Shown one piece after another: positions 26,182 through 34,117 of a stretch of DNA of 64,000 nucleotides (positions within the stretch are counted from its first letter, which is position 1; each line of letters begins with the position of its first letter). The notes under the pieces were generated by a model that searched no databases, was not told the DNA's origin, and saw only the letters and a program-made list of their open reading frames with translations. Made by a program: the position numbers and the translations under genes. Source of the DNA: Monoglobus sp964617455 (GTDB lineage: Bacteria; Bacillota; Clostridia; Monoglobales; Monoglobaceae); NCBI GenBank assembly GCA_964617455.1, contig CAZTYF010000007.1, positions 28,213-92,212 on the forward strand, in the 5' to 3' direction.

Positions 26182-26909
26182 ATGTCTTCCGAATATGCCC
26201 TCTGTCTGTCTTTGGAGGTTCGTTTTATCCTTTTTTCGCTTCGGGGAAATTGTTTCGGAGTGGGTTTTGTTTTTTCCGTTATGACAATGGTCCGAATTAT
26301 ATCGCTTTCGGGAAGGGGAGCGGTGATTATATCGGTTATTTTGCCGCCCAAAGTGCCGATAATGGGCTTTGCCCTTTCGATTTCCTCCTCCGAGTCCCGC
26401 CCTTTCAGGGCAATGAACCTGCCTCCCACTTTGAGATAGGGGAGACAGTATTCGGACAGGACCGTCATATTTGCCACTGCCCGAGACAGAACACAGTCAA
26501 AGGCCTCTCGGCAGCCGTTTTTTTTCGGTTCCTCCGCTCTTCCGTGAATGCAATTTGCATCAATTCCCAATTCTTTTGACAGGGTTTCCAAAAACCGAAC
26601 TTTTTTGCCTACGGAATCTATCAGGGTCAAATCGATATCCGGAATCATCAGTTTTATGGGTATGCCGGGGAATCCCGCTCCGGTGCCTATGTCGGCAACC
26701 GAACCCTCTATTTCCGTATATTTGAGAGGGAGCAGGGAGTCCAAAAAATGCTTAACCGTTATTTCATCCTCATCGGTGATGGCGGTCAGGTTGAATTTTT
26801 TGTTCCACTCCAAAAGCAGCTCCGAATATTTCTCAAATTGATTCACCGTGTCCCCGTCGGCAGAAAGGCCCATGGCGGCGAGGCCTTTTTCAAAAAGCTC
26901 TTTATTCAT
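26163..26909 (-). CDS. rsmG: 16S rRNA (guanine-527-N7)-methyltransferase
   Basis: S-adenosylmethionine-dependent methyltransferase (GidB). 248 residues from ATG 26909. SAM-site motif VADIGTGAGFPGIPIKL and catalytic region CVLSRAVANMTVL are visible. The first 8 bases overlap the murC 3' end, so the two genes are one unit. In many Firmicutes rsmG lies beside parAB near the origin; here it is about 21 kb from soj/parB. The last 25 residues are a basic tail. Confidence 0.94.
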   Translation of the reverse strand: MNKELFEKGLAAMGLSADGDTVNQFEKYSELLLEWNKKFNLTAITDEDEITVKHFLDSLLPLKYTEIEGSVADIGTGAGFPGIPIKLMIPDIDLTLIDSVGKKVRFLETLSKELGIDANCIHGRAEEPKKNGCREAFDCVLSRAVANMTVLSEYCLPYLKVGGRFIALKGRDSEEEIERAKPIIGTLGGKITDIITAPLPESDIIRTIVITEKTKPTPKQFPRSEKRIKRTSKDRQRAYSEDIKGPRR

Positions 26910-28311
26910 TGGCAGTTTTCCTGTTTTCTCTGTCTTTTTCTGTGAGGGCATATCCCAAATCACAGATGTTTCCTGCGCCCATGGTGATTATCAAATCCTC
27001 CGCCTCGGCATTTTCCGAAAGATATCGGCCTATTGCCCCCAAATCGTTCATATATATTGCTCCCTTTATCTTCCTTGCCAAATCGCAGGAGTGAACAGTG
27101 CCGTCGTATTTCTCCCGTGCGGGATATATATCGGCTATCATAACTTTGTCCGCCTCTCCGAGAGCCGAGGCAAACTCATCCAAAAATGCCGCCGTCCTTG
27201 TGTAGGTGTGGGGCTGGAATACCACCCAGATGTTTTTGTACCCCATTTTTTGGGCGGCTCTCAGGGTGGCCCTTATCTCTGTGGGATGGTGGGCATAGTC
27301 ATCAATCACATCGCTGCCGCAAGATGCCTTGCCGAGTTTTTCAAAGCGTCTATGGGTTCCGGTAAATTCCTCAAGGCCCTTTTTGATGTATTTCGCCTCG
27401 ATTCGGAGAAAGTCGCAGGCGGCGGCAACGCCCACCGCATTGCATATGTTGTGCTCCCCCACCACGTTTAAGTCAACATGGCACAGTTTCTTTCCCCTGC
27501 CTAAAATATCAAAACTCGGATAGGCCCCGGACCGATAGGATATATTTTGGGCGGTATAGTCTGCATTCGGGTTTTTTATGCCATATGTCACAAGAGGTTT
27601 TTTGACATTTTGCACAATATTTTGGGTAGTGTTTTCGTCAATACAAACAATATTACATCCATTATCATCAGTAAGTCTTGTAAATTTTGTAAAAGATGTT
27701 ATAATGTGATTAAGGTCTTTAAAATAATCAAGGTGATCCTCTTCGATGTTCGTGACTATCGATACATAAGGATTAAAATGAAGAAAGCTTTCCACATATT
27801 CACATGCCTCAAAAGGCAGATATTCGGAGCTGCCGATACGGTAGTTTCCGCCTATTTGGCGCAATTCTCCGCCTATCAGAACCGTGGGATCCTTTCCGGC
27901 CTCAAGGAGCACCAGCGACAGCATTGACGAGGTTGTGGTTTTCCCGTGCGTACCCGCCACAGCTATCGGATACTTATAGAGATCAAGGAGTGCGCCGAGC
28001 ATTTCTGCCCGCTCCACCACCGGAACGGAAAGGCGGCGGGCGGCAAGGAGTTCGGGATTGTCGTCGCTTATGGCGGCGGTATAACACACCGCATCCGGGT
28101 CCTTGATGTTGGCGGCGCTCTGACCCACAAAAATCTCAGCACCATTACGTTTCAGCCTGTCCGTGAGTTCGGAGTCTTTTGTATCACTGCCGGACACCTT
28201 GTATCCAAAGCCGAGCAGCATTTCCGCAATGCCGCTCATGCTGATTCCGCCGATGCCGATCATGTGTATGTGTGCGCCCTTCGGTATTTCGGCAAACGAA
28301 AACTTATTCAT
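26902..28311 (-). CDS. murC: UDP-N-acetylmuramate--L-alanine ligase
   Basis: ATP-dependent ligase adding L-Ala to UDP-MurNAc, the first peptide step of peptidoglycan synthesis. 469 residues from ATG 28311 with GAGGG upstream (a further in-frame start at 28332 is less likely). N-terminal Rossmann motif HMIGIGGISMSGIAE, ATP loop VAGTHGKTTTSSML, and ligase signatures SIVTNIEEDHLDYF and DDYAHHPTEI are present. Isolated from the dcw cluster, but paired with rsmG. Confidence 0.97.
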   Translation of the reverse strand: MNKFSFAEIPKGAHIHMIGIGGISMSGIAEMLLGFGYKVSGSDTKDSELTDRLKRNGAEIFVGQSAANIKDPDAVCYTAAISDDNPELLAARRLSVPVVERAEMLGALLDLYKYPIAVAGTHGKTTTSSMLSLVLLEAGKDPTVLIGGELRQIGGNYRIGSSEYLPFEACEYVESFLHFNPYVSIVTNIEEDHLDYFKDLNHIITSFTKFTRLTDDNGCNIVCIDENTTQNIVQNVKKPLVTYGIKNPNADYTAQNISYRSGAYPSFDILGRGKKLCHVDLNVVGEHNICNAVGVAAACDFLRIEAKYIKKGLEEFTGTHRRFEKLGKASCGSDVIDDYAHHPTEIRATLRAAQKMGYKNIWVVFQPHTYTRTAAFLDEFASALGEADKVMIADIYPAREKYDGTVHSCDLARKIKGAIYMNDLGAIGRYLSENAEAEDLIITMGAGNICDLGYALTEKDRENRKTANE

Positions 28312-28345
28312 ACAAACGCTACCCTCTTTCAATCGGAATTCATAG

Positions 28346-28378
28346 GTGTAGTATACTACATATTTGAGTGCAATTCAA
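28346..28378 (-). promoter_or_regulatory. murC promoter with palindromic operator candidate
   Basis: Minus strand TTGAAT (28373-28378), 17 bp, TATACT (28350-28355). The -10 box sits inside the perfect 14-bp palindrome TGTAGTATACTACA (28347-28360). A dimeric repressor binding here would cover the -10 box. No candidate regulator gene is next to it. Confidence 0.65.
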
Positions 28379-28489
28379 GGGTTATGCTCACAAAGTTCAA
28401 TTTTTTGAAAGAGCCGGGAAGGAATGTGTTTACACAAAGGTTAGAGCGGTTAAAAATATTCGGAGGAATCCGGGAAAGGATGAAAGAGT

Positions 28490-28777
28490 ATGCTGATTAC
28501 AGACATCAGAGTCAGAAGGATTAACGCTGACGGAAGAATGAAGGCAGTTGTTTCAGTAACTTTTGATGACGCATTCGTGGTTCATGACATAAAAATCATC
28601 GAAGGCCAAGAAGGAAAACTGTTTACGGCTATGCCCAGCAGAAAGACACCGGACGGAGAATACAAGGACATAGCACATCCGATTAATTCTACTACAAGAA
28701 CAATGCTTAACGAGCAGATACTTGCAAAGTATCAGGAAGTGTTGGAAGAAGAGGCATCCGAGGAAGAGGAATTATAG
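28490..28777 (+). CDS. spoVG: Septation/sporulation regulator SpoVG
   Basis: 95-residue nucleic-acid-binding regulator found across endospore-forming and related Firmicutes. The family core is clear: MLITDIRVRRIN, FVVHDIKIIEG and FTAMPSRKTPDGEYKDIAHP; the C-terminal 15 residues are acidic. ATG 28490 follows GAAAGGATGAAAGAGT. Divergent from murC. Presence alone does not prove that the organism sporulates. Confidence 0.96.
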   Translation: MLITDIRVRRINADGRMKAVVSVTFDDAFVVHDIKIIEGQEGKLFTAMPSRKTPDGEYKDIAHPINSTTRTMLNEQILAKYQEVLEEEASEEEEL

Positions 28778-28784
28778 GAATTTC

Positions 28785-28811
28785 GGGTCGCACGAAAGTG
28801 CGGCCCTTTTT
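28785..28811 (+). terminator. Terminator of spoVG
   Basis: GGGTCGCAC pairs with GTGCGGCCC around a GAAA loop, followed by TTTTT. Confidence 0.88.
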
Positions 28812-28857
28812 GAACGCTCCGATGTTTCACCCGTAAAATTCCCGATAAATTTCCTGT

Positions 28858-31383
28858 TTACTTATATCCTATTCTCACGGGGCCAATCAGTCCGGAGGGA
28901 GACAGCGCAATATAGCGGGAATATTTGTCCCGAAATTTGTAGGCAGGATTGTTTGTTACGATTATTTCAAGGCGGTTTATACCCGTCTCCAAATCAACAT
29001 CATACCTATAAGGCGGGCAAATTTCGATGCCTGCTTTTTTGCCGTTTACGATAAGCTCCGCAATTTCTCCCACCTCTCCCAAATCAATCAGGGCGCTGCC
29101 CCCCGGTGACAAAAATTCCGTCCGATATCGAATTTTGCCGCAGAATCTGTCAAGACTCTCTTCTCCGGTGATGTTTATGAGAGGGCTCGATTTTTTGCAG
29201 GGCACAAAATCTTTCCCGTTTTCGGATATATCAATGTCAAATTTGAGTTCCTCTTTTATAAGATCGGGCAAATCGGGCCGATATTTCGGCAAATTCTTCG
29301 GCTTGCCGCCAAAGATGACCGCAAGAGGACGATAGGGCTCAACCACCAGACGGAGTTCTCCGTCCCCGTCGGCCTCAAACAAAGTGTTCTCCGTTCCGTC
29401 ATATATGACACAGGCGCCTTTTTCGGAGGGAAATTTTACAACTCCGTCAAAAGTTTGGCTTACGCTCTCATTGTTTAAAAAATAGATGTCAATCCCCTCT
29501 CGCTCATACTTGAGCACCCGTAAATCCAGAAAAGGTTCCTTGAGGGCAATTTCCCCGTATTTTGCCCCATAGGCGCAAATATCCTCAAGAGGGACAACAC
29601 CGATATGGAAGGGGTTTTGGTAATTTTTGGGAATGCCGTCAATAAACACCACATCGCACCCCGATTTTTTCAATTTTTCCAATATTCCAAGACAGGATTT
29701 TGGCAAAATTTCCCCATAGGGAACAATAATCAGCGGGTATTCCATGCCGTTTATTGTGAACTTGCCATCTTTGGCTTGCCCCTCATTTAGGGCATCAAAG
29801 GGGATAATGTCACAATCGATTTGTGCTTCCAAAAGTTTCTTCAGCGGCTTCTGCTCAAGCATATATTTTCCGCCGCACCACTCCGCCTCGGCATGGTATA
29901 CCACGGCGGCGGAGGGATTTGCCATGCCTCCGCTCAATATGTGGCACATCCGATTTATGTAACCGCTAAGATACTTCAGGTATTCATATTGGGGATTTTT
30001 GCCGCTTCCGTAGAGATGGGGAGGGCAATCGGGATCGTCTTCTTTCGGAGAAAAAGCGTGGGGCACAAAACGGTTAATTCCCGCCGCCAAAAAGTGGTCA
30101 ATTTGCCACTTCATCAAAGGCAAGCCCTCCGCCCAGCCATAACCGCCAAAACATTCACAGAGGGCCCGGCCCTTTTTTCCCGATTGAATATGTGCCAGGG
30201 ATGCGCCCAATTTTCCCAAGGCAAAATCATAGAAGTCCGGGTCGTTGTTTCGTGTGGACGCATAGACTGCGTGACACATATTCCCAAAGCCCGGCAGGAG
30301 TTGGTGATACACGGCATCGATTCCCGACATATCCTGGCCCCTCAGAGCACGAAAATAGTGGCCCGCTCCGGGTCCCAAACGGGAGCTGACATTCATATCC
30401 TCAAGAATGTGCCCGATATACAGAACTCCCCGCTCCCGACACCAATCTCCCAGCATTTGGCAAAAGTTTTTTGCGTACATTTCGGATATGGCATTCATGT
30501 ACTCATATCTCACCGAGGCCGTGATATCACCGCAATCGTACCAAAGGGCGGGAGCGGCACATACCCCGGGCAGCCCGGATGCCCTTTTGATTACATCCCA
30601 TAGGGAATCGGTCCAGGGCAGGGCTGCACTCACCGTTCCCACGGAGGTTTCATAGCCTTTCGGCAGGGTTCTGAAACCCGGTTCATCGCTGAAAAATCCG
30701 GCTATGGTTTTGCCGAACTCCTCTCTGTATCGCCTGTAGTGAGGTTCATAGACCTCGTCAATCATCATTTTGCAGGACTCGGGATTTAAAGGGTCCGCCA
30801 TATAGGCGGAACGGCCTTCCGAGCCTCCTTGGGTATTGATAAAAAAGAAAACCCGCCACACTCCCTCCGGCACATCAAACCGAAGCAAGCCGTTATGAAT
30901 TTTATCGGAGAGGTCTATTGCCTTCCCCGTCAAATCTTCTCCCGCTCCGCTCCGCTTCACCGCCGCGGCGCCCACCAACCGCTCGTCAAACTCGGGCCTG
31001 AGTTCGGGAAGCAAAATCGACATCTCGTTTTTGGGACCCGTCACATCCATATTCTTTTCAATCAAAAAACGCTTGCGCAAGTCGGGACGTCTTTTTTCAA
31101 ACACACCGTTGGCATATCCGCTGGGGAAATGCTTGTCGTCAAAAATCCAGACCTTCATGTGGAGCTTTTTGGCTTCGGCTATTATATTGTCAAGATTTTC
31201 CCACCACTTCTCACCGCAAAAATCCTCAAAGGGGCGGGACTCCACACAAAAGGCCCCGATTCCCGCCTCGTGAATTTTGTTTATCTCCCGACATATTGTT
31301 TCCGCATCCTCCCCATGCTGCCAAAACAGGGGCATTATATAGTTGTCATACTTCTCGTTTACGGCCTCAATTACCCGTTTCAT
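28858..31383 (-). CDS. GH106-like glycosyl hydrolase (alpha-L-rhamnosidase type)
   Basis: 841 residues from ATG 31383 (GGAGGTG upstream). N-terminal half matches the TIM-barrel type seen in GH106-like proteins: GIGAFCVESRPFEDFCGEKW, KVWIFDDKHFPSGYANG, IAGFFSDEPGF and RGVLYIGHILEDMN. A Rossmann-like domain lies near residues 530-610 and a galactose-binding/jelly-roll domain at the C-terminus (FCGKIRYRTEF, LIDLGEVGEIAELIVNGKKA). No signal peptide, so it probably acts in the cytoplasm on imported oligosaccharides. Shorter than many GH106 enzymes. Family placement is from motif memory; substrate is not proven. Stands alone. Confidence 0.75.
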   Translation of the reverse strand: MKRVIEAVNEKYDNYIMPLFWQHGEDAETICREINKIHEAGIGAFCVESRPFEDFCGEKWWENLDNIIAEAKKLHMKVWIFDDKHFPSGYANGVFEKRRPDLRKRFLIEKNMDVTGPKNEMSILLPELRPEFDERLVGAAAVKRSGAGEDLTGKAIDLSDKIHNGLLRFDVPEGVWRVFFFINTQGGSEGRSAYMADPLNPESCKMMIDEVYEPHYRRYREEFGKTIAGFFSDEPGFRTLPKGYETSVGTVSAALPWTDSLWDVIKRASGLPGVCAAPALWYDCGDITASVRYEYMNAISEMYAKNFCQMLGDWCRERGVLYIGHILEDMNVSSRLGPGAGHYFRALRGQDMSGIDAVYHQLLPGFGNMCHAVYASTRNNDPDFYDFALGKLGASLAHIQSGKKGRALCECFGGYGWAEGLPLMKWQIDHFLAAGINRFVPHAFSPKEDDPDCPPHLYGSGKNPQYEYLKYLSGYINRMCHILSGGMANPSAAVVYHAEAEWCGGKYMLEQKPLKKLLEAQIDCDIIPFDALNEGQAKDGKFTINGMEYPLIIVPYGEILPKSCLGILEKLKKSGCDVVFIDGIPKNYQNPFHIGVVPLEDICAYGAKYGEIALKEPFLDLRVLKYEREGIDIYFLNNESVSQTFDGVVKFPSEKGACVIYDGTENTLFEADGDGELRLVVEPYRPLAVIFGGKPKNLPKYRPDLPDLIKEELKFDIDISENGKDFVPCKKSSPLINITGEESLDRFCGKIRYRTEFLSPGGSALIDLGEVGEIAELIVNGKKAGIEICPPYRYDVDLETGINRLEIIVTNNPAYKFRDKYSRYIALSPSGLIGPVRIGYK

Positions 31384-31538
31384 ATGTTCCCGCACCTCCG
31401 ATTTTCTCTGAAAATATAATCCCATTGTATCACAATCCCGGCATTTTGTGAAGATATAACCCGTCCGATAAACCCTATTTTGGGAAAAACCCGTTTCCGA
31501 GCCGATAATTTCCGCAGATACCGCTTTTTAAATCTTCC

Positions 31539-31785
31539 ATGTACAACATCCGCCTCTCCGTGTGCAAGGCAGCGGTTCCCCGGCCGAGAGACGGAGTGAA
31601 AGTTATGATAGGCTTCCCCGAGCCTTACGGTCCGGACGACGCGGGCGTCAAGTTCACCGCCTATCACCACACCCAAAACGAGCACGGAAACACGGTGGAG
31701 GCGGAGGAGATTCCCTGTGAAGTTACTCCCTATGGTTTGGCTATCCCCTACAAGAGCTTCAGCCCTGCCGGCTTTCCGAAAGGGC
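31539..31785 (+). pseudogene. Fragment of a surface-protein C-terminal domain
   Basis: The plus frame from 31539 reads YNIRLSV..., GVKVMIGFPEPYGPDDAGVK, FTAYHH, EEIPCEVTPYGLAIPY and SFSPAG. This is the pattern of a beta-sandwich domain that ends many large Gram-positive surface proteins (…IPFPEGYGPDDAG…YHF…EEIPC…YGL…SFSPFA). Only about 80 residues remain, with no signal peptide, no preceding domains and no convincing ribosome-binding site, and the frame continues into promoter sequence. I read it as a decayed gene remnant between the GH106-like gene and the tRNA pair. An opposing minus frame (31380-31799) has no recognisable features. Confidence 0.5.
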
Positions 31786-31806
31786 CAAAAATTTTTCAAA
31801 AAACTA

Positions 31807-31839
31807 TTGACAATTCGGACACCTGTGTGCTATTATAAT
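31807..31839 (+). promoter_or_regulatory. Promoter of the tRNA-Asp/tRNA-Thr unit
   Basis: TTGACA at 31807-31812 and TATTAT at 31831-31836 (18 bp spacing); TATAAT overlaps at 31834-31839 but would need 21 bp. Confidence 0.65.
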
Positions 31840-31852
31840 AAAGCTGTTTTAC

Positions 31853-31930
31853 GGTCCGGTAGTTCAGTAGGTTTAGAATGCCAGCCTGTCACGCTGGAGG
31901 TCGTGGGTTCGAACCCCATCCGGATCGCCA
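31853..31930 (+). tRNA. tRNA-Asp (GTC)
   Basis: Acceptor GGTCCGG pairs with CCGGATC; anticodon stem CCAGC/GCTGG with loop CTGTCAC gives anticodon GTC; T arm GTGGG-TTCGAAC-CCCAT; CCA is encoded. Three bases separate it from tRNA-Thr. Confidence 0.95.
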
Positions 31931-31932
31931 TT

Positions 31933-32008
31933 GCTGCCTTAGCTCAGTAGGCAGAGCACTTCCTTGGTAAGGAAGAGGTCGGCAGTTCGAATCTGCTAGG
32001 CAGCTCCA
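31933..32008 (+). tRNA. tRNA-Thr (GGT)
   Basis: Acceptor GCTGCCT pairs with AGGCAGC; anticodon stem CTTCC/GGAAG with loop TTGGTAA gives GGT; CCA is encoded and is directly followed by the terminator stem. Confidence 0.95.
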
Positions 32009-32036
32009 AGCGCCGCACGGTTGTGCGGCGCTTAAT
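32008..32036 (+). terminator. Hairpin after the tRNA pair
   Basis: AAGCGCCGCAC (32008-32018) and GTGCGGCGCTT (32023-32033) form an eleven-pair stem with a GGTT loop. The T run is short, so termination may be partial and could let transcription reach the GH13 gene. Confidence 0.7.
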
Positions 32037-32061
32037 AGTTACTTGTTATGGAGGAAGAGCC

Positions 32062-34053
32062 ATGCAACTGTTTCACAACTCTCACGACACAGCCTATCGC
32101 TTCCCTTTCGGAGCGGCACCTACCGACAGTTTTATCCGACTGGGAATTAAAATCAACTCGGACACAAAGCCCGACAGGGTTCGGGTACGGTTATGGGTGG
32201 ATGACAATGAAGTCTTTTTTGAAATGAATCCCTCAAAACCTCAAACCGAGGAGCCCTTATATTTTCCGGATTTGACCATCTCTTCTGCGGATGACAACAG
32301 CATTATGTATACGGCAAATATTCCCACTCCGGAGACGGGGCAGCTCATGTGGTACTACTTTGTGATTGATGTGGGCGATGAGACCATATACTACACCAAC
32401 AATCGGGAAAAATTGGGCGGTGTGGGACAGGTTGACACGGAGCCTCGGGACAACAGTTACCAGATAACCGTATATGACAAAAACTACAAAACACCCGATT
32501 GGTTCAAGGGCAAAATTATGTACCAAATTTTCACCGACCGTTTTTTCGGTGACCACAGCGACACGGGAGGCACCATACCCAAAAAACGAAATGAGTACGT
32601 TATTCACAAGGATTGGTACGAACAGATTTCTTTCAATGCCCATCCCTATGAAATGGGGCCCGCCTGCAATGACTTCTACGGAGGAAACCTGAAAGGCATA
32701 ATCGACAAGCTTGACTATTTGAAAAGCTTGGGCGTGGGGGTTATATATTTAAATCCCATATTTGACGCCTATTCGAATCATAAATACGACACTGCGGATT
32801 ATATGAATGTTGACCCTATGTTCGGCACCAACGAGACCTTTTCCTATCTGTGCGAGGAGGCCGAAAAGCGGGGCATACGGATTATATTGGACGGTGTGTT
32901 CAGCCACACGGGTTCCGACAGCGTATATTTCAACAAGTACGGCAACTACGGTAGTGATACGGGAGCCTACAGAAACCCCAACAGCCCCTACAGGGAGTGG
33001 TACAGCTTCACAAACTTTCCCAACTATGAAAGCTGGTGGGGCTGCAGCAATTTGCCCAATGTGAAAGAAATGACTCCCTCCTATCTTGACTATATCATCA
33101 GAGGCGACGATTCGGTTGCCAAAACCTGGCTGAAACGGGGAGCGTCCGGATGGCGCCTTGATGTGGCCGATGAGCTGCCCGACGAATTCATAAAAATCTT
33201 TCGCCGGGAAACAAAAAAACAAAACAAGGACGCCGTAATCATCGGCGAGGTTTGGGAGGATGCATCAAATAAAATCTCCTATGACAAAAAACGGGAATAT
33301 CTGTTTGGAGACGAATTGGATTCTGTGATGAACTATCCCTTCAAGGACAATATGCTCGCCTTTGTTATGGGCAACATCGATGCGGAAGTCCTGAATGCAA
33401 GGATGATGTCCATATTCGAAAACTATCCCAAAGAAACCGTCCACGCCCTGATGAACATTGTGGGCACCCATGACACCATGAGGGTGAAAACCCTCTTGGG
33501 AGGTCTGTCCCATGACTGCGGAACCCGCAAACTCAGCTCCTCCGATGAGGAACTCGCAACCCGCCGTTTGAAAATTCTGTCATTTATCCAAATGACCTAT
33601 GTGGGAGTTCCCTGCATATACTACGGCGACGAAGTGGGCATGCAGGGGGGAGGGGACCCCTTTAACCGAGGCACCTATCCCTGGAGAGCCGTTGACCCGG
33701 AACTTCGGGAATGGTACTCCGATTTGGGAACATTGAGAAACAGTTTGGACTGTTTGAAAACGGGCAGATACAAGGCTCTGTACGCCTCGGGAGATGTTTA
33801 TATCTATGCAAGATATATCTCGGACGGCAAGGACTCCTTCGGGAAAAAAGCCAAAGAGAGTGTTGCGATATGCGGCGTGAACAGAAGTTTCGGCCGCAAG
33901 CGGGTTGACTTGGACCTGTCCGTCATCGGCGACTTTACCTACTTTGCCGGAGGAATCAAGGACCCCGACATAGTCCCTTGCCGGAACAACACTTTGGAGG
34001 TGAATTTGGAACCCCTGAGCTGCGAAATTTATATAAACTCCGACGAGGTATAA
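32062..34053 (+). CDS. GH13 alpha-amylase family enzyme (neopullulanase/cyclomaltodextrinase-like)
   Basis: Hydrolyses alpha-1,4 (and perhaps alpha-1,6) glucans such as maltodextrins. 663 residues from ATG 32062 with GGAGGA upstream. An N-terminal beta-sandwich like CBM34 (about 1-130) precedes the barrel. Conserved regions: DGVFSHTGSDS, nucleophile Asp in SGWRLDVADE, acid/base Glu in VIIGEVWED and third Asp in IVGTHDT. YQIFTDRFF and LNPIFDAYSNHKYDTADY fit the neopullulanase-like subfamilies. No signal peptide, so intracellular. Single gene between the tRNA unit and a bidirectional terminator. Confidence 0.93.
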   Translation: MQLFHNSHDTAYRFPFGAAPTDSFIRLGIKINSDTKPDRVRVRLWVDDNEVFFEMNPSKPQTEEPLYFPDLTISSADDNSIMYTANIPTPETGQLMWYYFVIDVGDETIYYTNNREKLGGVGQVDTEPRDNSYQITVYDKNYKTPDWFKGKIMYQIFTDRFFGDHSDTGGTIPKKRNEYVIHKDWYEQISFNAHPYEMGPACNDFYGGNLKGIIDKLDYLKSLGVGVIYLNPIFDAYSNHKYDTADYMNVDPMFGTNETFSYLCEEAEKRGIRIILDGVFSHTGSDSVYFNKYGNYGSDTGAYRNPNSPYREWYSFTNFPNYESWWGCSNLPNVKEMTPSYLDYIIRGDDSVAKTWLKRGASGWRLDVADELPDEFIKIFRRETKKQNKDAVIIGEVWEDASNKISYDKKREYLFGDELDSVMNYPFKDNMLAFVMGNIDAEVLNARMMSIFENYPKETVHALMNIVGTHDTMRVKTLLGGLSHDCGTRKLSSSDEELATRRLKILSFIQMTYVGVPCIYYGDEVGMQGGGDPFNRGTYPWRAVDPELREWYSDLGTLRNSLDCLKTGRYKALYASGDVYIYARYISDGKDSFGKKAKESVAICGVNRSFGRKRVDLDLSVIGDFTYFAGGIKDPDIVPCRNNTLEVNLEPLSCEIYINSDEV

Positions 34054-34059
34054 AAATAT

Positions 34060-34096
34060 AAGGGATTTTGGATACGACCCAAAATCCCTTTTCCTT
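34060..34096. terminator. Bidirectional terminator between GH13 and carboxypeptidase genes
   Basis: AAGGGATTTTGG and CCAAAATCCCTT pair around a short loop, followed by TTTTCCTTT on the plus strand and ATATTTTTATA on the minus strand. Confidence 0.85.
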
Positions 34097-34117
34097 TGTG
34101 GTTTAATTTCAAGAATT

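Noticed and set aside
31380..31799. 139-codon minus frame upstream of the GH106-like gene
   Set aside because: It extends over the GH106 ribosome-binding site and has no recognisable domain; the plus-strand fragment gives a better explanation.
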